A stretch of 64,000 bases of DNA, taken from assembly GCF_004135285.1 (NCBI RefSeq), contig NZ_CP035494.1, forward strand, positions 1,550,001 to 1,614,000, read 5' to 3'. Source of the DNA: Microbacterium protaetiae. Its GTDB lineage: Bacteria; Actinomycetota; Actinomycetes; Actinomycetales; Microbacteriaceae. Made by a program: the position numbers and the translations under genes. Shown in pieces: positions 59,437-64,000 of this stretch. The notes beneath the pieces were generated by a model. It was given only the letters and a program-made list of their open reading frames with translations, searched no databases and was not told the origin of the DNA. Position 1 is the first letter of the stretch, and each line of letters starts with the position of its first letter.

Positions 59437-59790
59437 ATGGCGCGCAAGATCTCCATGGAGGAAGGCAGAGCCGCCCTGGCCGGCGTCGACAGCGGCGACC
59501 CGGGGCGCAACGACCTGGCCACCGCGGTTCGCTATCTGCTGCAGCTGCTGGGCGAGAAGGCGCCCGGGCACACCGTCGAGGTGCGGGTGCCGCCGTTCGG
59601 TGCCGTGCAGATCATCGAGGGGCCGCGGCACACCCGGGGCACGCCGCCGAACGTGGTCGAGACCGACCCGATGACCTGGATCTCGCTCGCTCTCGGCCAG
59701 CAGCAGTGGCAAGATGCCGAAGCCTCTGGTCGGATTCTCGCCTCGGGCACTCGCGCCGACATCTCCGACCTGCTGCCGCTGCGACCCTGA
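59437..59790 (+). CDS. Sterol-carrier (SCP-2)-like small protein
   Basis: 117 residues from ATG 59437 (MARKISMEEGRAALAG). SCP-like beta-sheet core: HTVEVRVPPFGAVQIIEG, then DPMTWISLALGQQQWQDA and ASGTRADISDLLPL. Small proteins of this type beside purD or purF are conserved in actinobacteria as I recall; no function is established. Converges with the sortase gene 5 bases later. Confidence 0.82.
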   Translation: MARKISMEEGRAALAGVDSGDPGRNDLATAVRYLLQLLGEKAPGHTVEVRVPPFGAVQIIEGPRHTRGTPPNVVETDPMTWISLALGQQQWQDAEASGRILASGTRADISDLLPLRP

Positions 59791-59795
59791 GCTAC

Positions 59796-60473
59796 TCAGC
59801 CCGCTGTGCGCTGGGCCGTGATCACTATGTTGTCGTGCGAGGGGCCGCCGCCCGGGCGCTGCAGGCAGGTGATGACCACGAGGCGGCCAGGCTGATCGGC
59901 CCAGATGTCGTCGTCGTCGGCGATGGCGGTCTTGATGATGTCGCTCGCCCCGGTCACGGTGTAGGCGACGCCTGAGACGTCGACCTCGTCGCCCGGGTGC
60001 ACGGCGGCTGTTCCGCTGTCGACGTCGATGAGATAGTTGCCGGGGCCCACCGCGCCGTCGCGCAGCGAGTGCATCACCACGAAGACGGTGCCTTCCGGGG
60101 CGTTCTGCGGTGTGACGCCGAGGTTGCGTACCAGATAGGCCGAGGTGAAACCGGGCGGGGTGATCTCGTCGCCGACCGCCGTCAGTGCGCCCAGGGGCAC
60201 GTCGAGCCCGACCGAGGGAACGGCGAAGCGTGTGTTCGTGTCGTCAACGGGATCCATGTCGGTCAGCTGCGGGCCGGCAGGCGTTGCGGCGGCATCCAGA
60301 GCGACGGCGTTGCCGTTCATGTCGCGCAGACCGCCGTGTGGCCACAGCAGTGCGGTGGCTCCTCCGGCGATCAACAGCACCGCGACGATCACCGCGATCA
60401 TGCCGGCCCAGCACCGACGTGCCGGGGGGAGGGATGCCTCGGCTGTCGCGGGGTGCTGGTTCTTTGTCGCCAT
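59796..60473 (-). CDS. Class F sortase
   Basis: 225 residues. Short cytosolic N-terminus, one membrane anchor (MIAVIVAVLLIAGGATALLW), then a sortase domain with catalytic His135 (VMHSLRD) and Cys203 in VVITCLQRPG, a class F-like T-C signature. The active-site Arg is probably in QRPGG or QRT near the end. It cleaves LPXTG-type signals and joins proteins to the wall; the LPVTGG protein at 51757 is the obvious local substrate. Divergent from htaA, sharing the region with two DtxR-type boxes, so it may be iron-regulated too. Confidence 0.87.
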   Translation of the reverse strand: MATKNQHPATAEASLPPARRCWAGMIAVIVAVLLIAGGATALLWPHGGLRDMNGNAVALDAAATPAGPQLTDMDPVDDTNTRFAVPSVGLDVPLGALTAVGDEITPPGFTSAYLVRNLGVTPQNAPEGTVFVVMHSLRDGAVGPGNYLIDVDSGTAAVHPGDEVDVSGVAYTVTGASDIIKTAIADDDDIWADQPGRLVVITCLQRPGGGPSHDNIVITAQRTAG

Positions 60474-60516
60474 GGGGTGAGGGCCTCGGGGTTACGGACC
60501 CGCTTTGCTTTTCAAT

Positions 60517-60535
60517 TTAGGTAAGGCTAGCCTTA
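60517..60535. promoter_or_regulatory. DtxR/IdeR iron box 1
   Basis: TTAGGTAAGGCTAGCCTTA matches the 19-bp DtxR/IdeR consensus TTAGGTTAGGCTAACCTAA closely. Lies 44 bases from the sortase start and 107 from htaA. Confidence 0.85.
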
Positions 60536-60559
60536 GGGGCTGTTGGGATCAGCTCTTAT

Positions 60560-60578
60560 TCAGGTAAGGCTAACCTCA
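60560..60578. promoter_or_regulatory. DtxR/IdeR iron box 2
   Basis: TCAGGTAAGGCTAACCTCA, a second 19-bp iron box 43 bases from box 1 (same phase of the helix within about one base). Two boxes in one divergent region suggest tight iron repression of htaA-hmuT. Confidence 0.85.
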
Positions 60579-60641
60579 TTCCCAGCTCCCCGCGAATCGG
60601 CCGAGTCCGACGGCGACGATTCCCTCAGAAGGAGATCTCCG

Positions 60642-63125
60642 ATGCGACATCACCACCCGAACCGGTGGCGCCGAGCTGCGGCAGGGCTGGCGGCCCTGGC
60701 CCTGGCCGCTGCCGGACTCGCTGTCACCGCACCCGCCTATGCGGCGGATGCTCCCGCGCGACAGACGACCGTCGATGTGACGGCGGCATCCCAGGCAGAC
60801 GGCCTGAAGCTGCATGTGACCGGCGCGGGTTACACCGACCTGCCTCCAGCCGTCGGCGGCCCGACCGCGGGTATTTATGTCGCGCTGCGTGATGTCACGG
60901 TCAGCGACGACGATGTGCAGACGGAGGCTGTCGTCACGGCGTACGTGCCGGTCATCGTCGGGGGAGCGTGGACGGCAGACCTGCAGACATCCGTCGACAC
61001 TCTCGCGGCCGACGCCTCGTACGAGGTGATCGTCTGGGTTGCGCACGGATACGTGACCGATGCGAGCAAGCTCGCCACGCAGCCGGTCGCGCTGACCGAC
61101 GCGCAGCACGAGGCGCTGTTCCCGACGCCGAAGCCGCAGCCGGTGACGACGGTCGCCGTCAGCTCTGCGGATGCGGAGGGTCTGAAGCTGCATGTGACCG
61201 GCAGTGGTTATACCGATCTGCCGAAGGCGTCGACGGGTAAGGACAACGCCGGGGTGTATGTCGCTCTGCGTGATGTGACGATGACCGATGAGCAGCTCAA
61301 CGCCGATACCACGGCGGCGCCGGCCGTGAACTACATCTGGAGCGGATCGATCACCGATGGCGCGTGGAGCACGGATGTGGTGGCTCCGGTGGCCAAGCTT
61401 GATGCGACCGCTTCGTATGAGGTGATCGTCTGGGTTGCGCACGGCACGATCACGGCCGACACTCTGCTCGATGCGAAGGCTGTCGAGTTGACCGACGCTC
61501 AGCACGAGGCGCTGTTCCCGGCCACCGACCCCGGCACCAACCCGGGCGAGACTGACCCGGGCGAGACTGACCCGGGCGAGACTGACCCGGGTCAGACCGA
61601 CCCGGGCCAGAGCTGGAAGACGACGGTCGCCGTCAGCTCTGCGGATGCGGATGGTCTGAAGCTGCATGTGACCGGCAGTGGTTATACCGATCTGCCGAAG
61701 GCGTCGACGGGTAAGGACAACGCCGGGGTGTATGTCGCTCTGCGTGATGTGACAATGACCGATGAGCAGCTCAACGCCGATACCACGGCGGCGCCGGCCG
61801 TGAACTACATCTGGAGCGGATCGATCACCGATGGCGCGTGGGCGACCGACCTGGTGGCTCCGGTGGCCAAGCTTGATGCGACCGCTTCGTATGAGGTGAT
61901 CGTCTGGGTTGCGCACGGCACTATCACGGCCGACACTCTGCTCGATGCGAAGGCTGTCGAGTTGACCGACGCTCAGCGCAAGGCGCTCTCCTCGGCCACG
62001 GATCCGGGCGAGACCGACCCGGGCGAGACCGACCCGGGCACGACCGACCCTGGCGCGACGGACCCGGGCACGACCGAGCCGGGCACGACCGGACCGAAGG
62101 CCGCGATCTCGGGGGGTTCGACGGTGAAGACCGGCGGCAAGCTCGTCGTCTCGGCGACCGGGTTCGCCGCGGGCGAGCGGGTGAGCGCTGCTGTCCACTC
62201 CGATCCGGTGTCGCTCGGCTCCAAGACGGCTTCGGCGACCGGTGCGGTGTCGTTCACCTGGACGGTGCCGGCCGGATTCGCCACCGGCGCCCACGAGGTC
62301 GTCCTCACGGCGGCCAGCGGAACGGTTCGTGTTCCCTTCACGGTGGCTGCGGCATCCGGCTCGAAGACCCTCACCCCCACCGCACAGGTGACATGCACGA
62401 CGCAGACCGTCCCCGCCACAGCGGGCACGCCGCACCTGTCGTGGGGCGTGAAGTCGTCGTTCGTCAGCTACATCGGCGGCGGCATCGCCAACGGCAGCGT
62501 CACCGCTTCGAACGGGGCCGCCCGCAGCGGCAGCACCTTCACGTGGGGATCGGGAACAGACACGCTGGCCTCGTCGGGTCAGGGCACGGTGAGCTTCCCC
62601 GGTTCGGTGCACTTCACCGGGCATGACGGGGCGCTGGAGACCACCCTCTCTAACCCGCGGGTGCAGATCACCGGTGCACGCACCGGCGTGCTCGTGCTCG
62701 CCGTGAACTCGAAGACCCTCGAGGGTGGCACCGTCTCGAACAGCTCGATCACCTTCGCGAACCTGCAGTTCTCGTCGGCGTCGGCGACCGGCGGCACCGC
62801 GTCGGTGACGCTCACGGCCGCCGGTGCCGAGGCGTTCGCGGGGTTCTACTCCGCGGGTGAGTCGTTCGACGCTCTCACGGTGTCGTTCTCGGGCGCACGC
62901 GCGGCAACGACACAGAAGGTCTGCTACGACGCTGACGGCAACCGGGTCAACGCTGACGGCAGCGCCTATGTGGGTCCGTCGCTGACGGCGTCAGGCTTCG
63001 CGGTGAACACGGGCGGTGCGCCCGTCGCCGAGGCCGGTGCCGGCCAGTGGGGCTGGATTCCGCTGGTGGCGGGCCTGTTGCTGCTGACCGTGGTGATCCG
63101 TCGCGCGACGGCGGCACGCCGATAA
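60642..63125 (+). CDS. htaA: Secreted HtaA-domain haem-binding protein with three N-terminal repeats
   Basis: 827 residues from ATG 60642 (AGAAGGAGA). Signal peptide ends about residue 35 (AAGLAVTAPAYAA). Three ~120-residue repeats follow (LKLHVTGSGYTDLPKA, VYVALRDVTMTDEQLN, ASYEVIVWVAHGTITADTLL), then DPGETDPG-rich linkers, a bacterial Ig-like domain (GGKLVVSATGFAAGERV), an HtaA-type domain (LSWGVKSSFVSYIGGG, TVSFPGSVHFTGHDGALE, ALTVSFSGA) and a C-terminal membrane helix with an Arg tail, no LPXTG. In corynebacteria HtaA captures haem for HmuTUV. hmuT follows 88 bases on. Confidence 0.85.
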   Translation: MRHHHPNRWRRAAAGLAALALAAAGLAVTAPAYAADAPARQTTVDVTAASQADGLKLHVTGAGYTDLPPAVGGPTAGIYVALRDVTVSDDDVQTEAVVTAYVPVIVGGAWTADLQTSVDTLAADASYEVIVWVAHGYVTDASKLATQPVALTDAQHEALFPTPKPQPVTTVAVSSADAEGLKLHVTGSGYTDLPKASTGKDNAGVYVALRDVTMTDEQLNADTTAAPAVNYIWSGSITDGAWSTDVVAPVAKLDATASYEVIVWVAHGTITADTLLDAKAVELTDAQHEALFPATDPGTNPGETDPGETDPGETDPGQTDPGQSWKTTVAVSSADADGLKLHVTGSGYTDLPKASTGKDNAGVYVALRDVTMTDEQLNADTTAAPAVNYIWSGSITDGAWATDLVAPVAKLDATASYEVIVWVAHGTITADTLLDAKAVELTDAQRKALSSATDPGETDPGETDPGTTDPGATDPGTTEPGTTGPKAAISGGSTVKTGGKLVVSATGFAAGERVSAAVHSDPVSLGSKTASATGAVSFTWTVPAGFATGAHEVVLTAASGTVRVPFTVAAASGSKTLTPTAQVTCTTQTVPATAGTPHLSWGVKSSFVSYIGGGIANGSVTASNGAARSGSTFTWGSGTDTLASSGQGTVSFPGSVHFTGHDGALETTLSNPRVQITGARTGVLVLAVNSKTLEGGTVSNSSITFANLQFSSASATGGTASVTLTAAGAEAFAGFYSAGESFDALTVSFSGARAATTQKVCYDADGNRVNADGSAYVGPSLTASGFAVNTGGAPVAEAGAGQWGWIPLVAGLLLLTVVIRRATAARR
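61145..61503 (+). repeat. Near-identical 359-bp repeat in htaA, copy 1
   Basis: Pairs with 61619-61977 (offset 474) with only a handful of differences. Encodes the second of three repeat domains. The first domain (from 60771) is clearly diverged, so copies 2 and 3 are recent or homogenised. Confidence 0.9.
61619..61977 (+). repeat. Near-identical 359-bp repeat in htaA, copy 2
   Basis: Second member of the pair described at 61145. Differences include GAG/GAT (Glu/Asp) early and AGCACG/GCGACC (Ser-Thr/Ala-Thr) in the middle. Flanked by DPGETDPG-type linkers that are themselves tandem repeats. Confidence 0.9.
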
Positions 63126-63213
63126 CACGCCGCAGGCAGGTCGCCCGCGCCCGAAGCCCGCTTCTGAGGGCCCAGCGCGGCGACCTGCCTCTGGCATTGC
63201 TGAGAAGGTGTTC

Positions 63214-64000
63214 ATGAAACGAGTACGCGTGGCCGCGCTGCTGCTGGCCGCTGCCCTGCTGGCCACGGGGTGCGCGGCATCCCCGGCGCCCTCCGCAACG
63301 ACGACGGATGCCGCATCCCCCACCTCGACGGTGGCGTCGGACGCGGTCGACGCGCTGTCGCTGACCGGTCCGGTCGAAGCCGAGACCATTCCCGACATGC
63401 AGCCGGTCATCACCGACGCGGCCCCGCAGTTGCCGGCGACCGTGACCGACGCCGACGGCACGAAGGTCACCGTCACCACCGCCGACCGCGTCATAGCGCT
63501 CGATCTGTACGGCACGCTCACCGACACGGTCATCGGCCTGGGCCTGCAGGACCGCCTGGTGGGCCGCGCGATGTCAGACACCCAGAAGGCACTGGCCGAC
63601 CTGCCCGTGGTCAGCCGCGATGGCATCGACCTGAACGTCGAGGCCGTGCTCGACCTGCATCCCGACCTCGTGCTCACCAACATCACCATCGGCTCGGCGG
63701 CATCGTATCGCCAGCTCGAAGCGGCGGGCGTCACCGTGATGCGCTTCGCGCAGGTGCCGCACCTCGACGGCATCGCCGACGCGATAGCGCAGGTCGGTGC
63801 GACGTTCGGCGTGGCCGATGCCGCGCAGCAGCTGATCGATCACACCACTGCCGCTCTCGACGACGCCCGCAGCCAGATCGCGCAGCTGAAGGCGGCCACC
63901 ACGCGCGCCCCGCGCACCGTCGTGCTGTACGTTCGCGGCACCGGCGGCATCTTCTTCATCATGGGTTCGGACTATGGCGCCAGTGACCTCATCGAGGCGC
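63214..64000 (+). CDS. hmuT: Haem ABC transporter binding protein HmuT, cut by window end
   Basis: ATG 63214 (GAGAAGG upstream) opens a frame that is still open at 64000; 262 residues are visible. Lipoprotein signal ends at LLATGC (Cys about residue 20), then an Ala/Ser/Thr-rich linker and a class III periplasmic-binding fold: VTVTTADRVIALDLYGTLTD, GLGLQDRLVGRAMSD, LNVEAVLDLHPDLVLTNITI. It hands haem from HtaA to the HmuUV permease/ATPase expected just beyond the window. Confidence 0.87.
   Translation, partial: MKRVRVAALLLAAALLATGCAASPAPSATTTDAASPTSTVASDAVDALSLTGPVEAETIPDMQPVITDAAPQLPATVTDADGTKVTVTTADRVIALDLYGTLTDTVIGLGLQDRLVGRAMSDTQKALADLPVVSRDGIDLNVEAVLDLHPDLVLTNITIGSAASYRQLEAAGVTVMRFAQVPHLDGIADAIAQVGATFGVADAAQQLIDHTTAALDDARSQIAQLKAATTRAPRTVVLYVRGTGGIFFIMGSDYGASDLIEA

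Overview
The window is high-GC actinobacterial DNA, most like Microbacterium or a close relative in the Microbacteriaceae. The evidence is codon use rich in GCATCC/GGATGCC, CebR-type and DtxR/IdeR-type operators, an F420/LLM-type oxidoreductase, a class F sortase, an HtaA/HmuT haem-uptake pair, and a sterol-carrier-like gene beside purD. No rRNA, tRNA, CRISPR array, integrase or transposase was seen.

Layout. 1-4.2 kb is an accessory region. It holds two duplicated SUKH-like genes, a KptA-type RNA 2'-phosphotransferase, a HAD hydrolase, an AlbA_2/ATPase-fold regulator starting inside a perfect 18+18 bp palindrome, and a truncated second kptA made by a 314-bp direct repeat. 4.2-11.2 kb carries an epoxide hydrolase with a divergent WYL regulator, an ArsR regulator (apparently leaderless) with a double AHSA1 protein, a membrane-anchored GDPD and an MscS channel. 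11.3-14.0 kb is a GH13 alpha-glucosidase with its LacI regulator. 14.1-17.0 kb has apt, a frameshifted D-2-hydroxyacid dehydrogenase, a cupin, and purQ/purS. 17.1-23.2 kb is a complete cellobiose-type locus (cebE-cebF-cebG-GH1-cebR) with three 14-bp CebR-like operators at its promoter.

24.7-40.3 kb is the most interesting block: a putative aromatic or N-heteroaromatic catabolic island. One arm (minus strand) encodes a PhzS-like flavin monooxygenase, an NTF2-like protein, an FAA-hydrolase-family enzyme and a RidA protein. The opposite arm encodes a ribose-type ABC importer, an amidohydrolase that seems to lack key metal ligands, a DUF3500 protein and a second solute-binding protein. Beyond it lie a second flavin monooxygenase, MarR, GntR and LysR regulators and a homoprotocatechuate-dioxygenase-like extradiol enzyme. 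The parts suggest import, hydroxylation, extradiol cleavage, deamination and hydrolysis of an unknown ring compound.

40.5-49.1 kb holds a remnant of an NCS2 uracil/xanthine permease, a DUF2249 protein, anaerobic ribonucleotide reductase nrdD/nrdG under two NrdR boxes, and a purC with a frameshift and an in-frame 60-bp tandem duplication. It also has an 0.8-kb array of covarying hairpin repeats, a PadR/DHA2 exporter pair and a siderophore-interacting protein. 49.2-64 kb is cell-surface: a teichoic-acid-type transferase fused to a GT4 glycosyltransferase, a 1777-residue LPXTG-anchored MBG protein, an LLM oxidoreductase, purD, a sterol-carrier-like protein, and a class F sortase divergent from an iron-regulated htaA-hmuT haem locus cut by the window end.

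Two genes (14.7 kb and 44.3 kb) are broken by a single missing base in a C/G run. This could be real decay or residual assembly error. At least three families of intergenic palindromic repeats are present, mostly between convergent genes.
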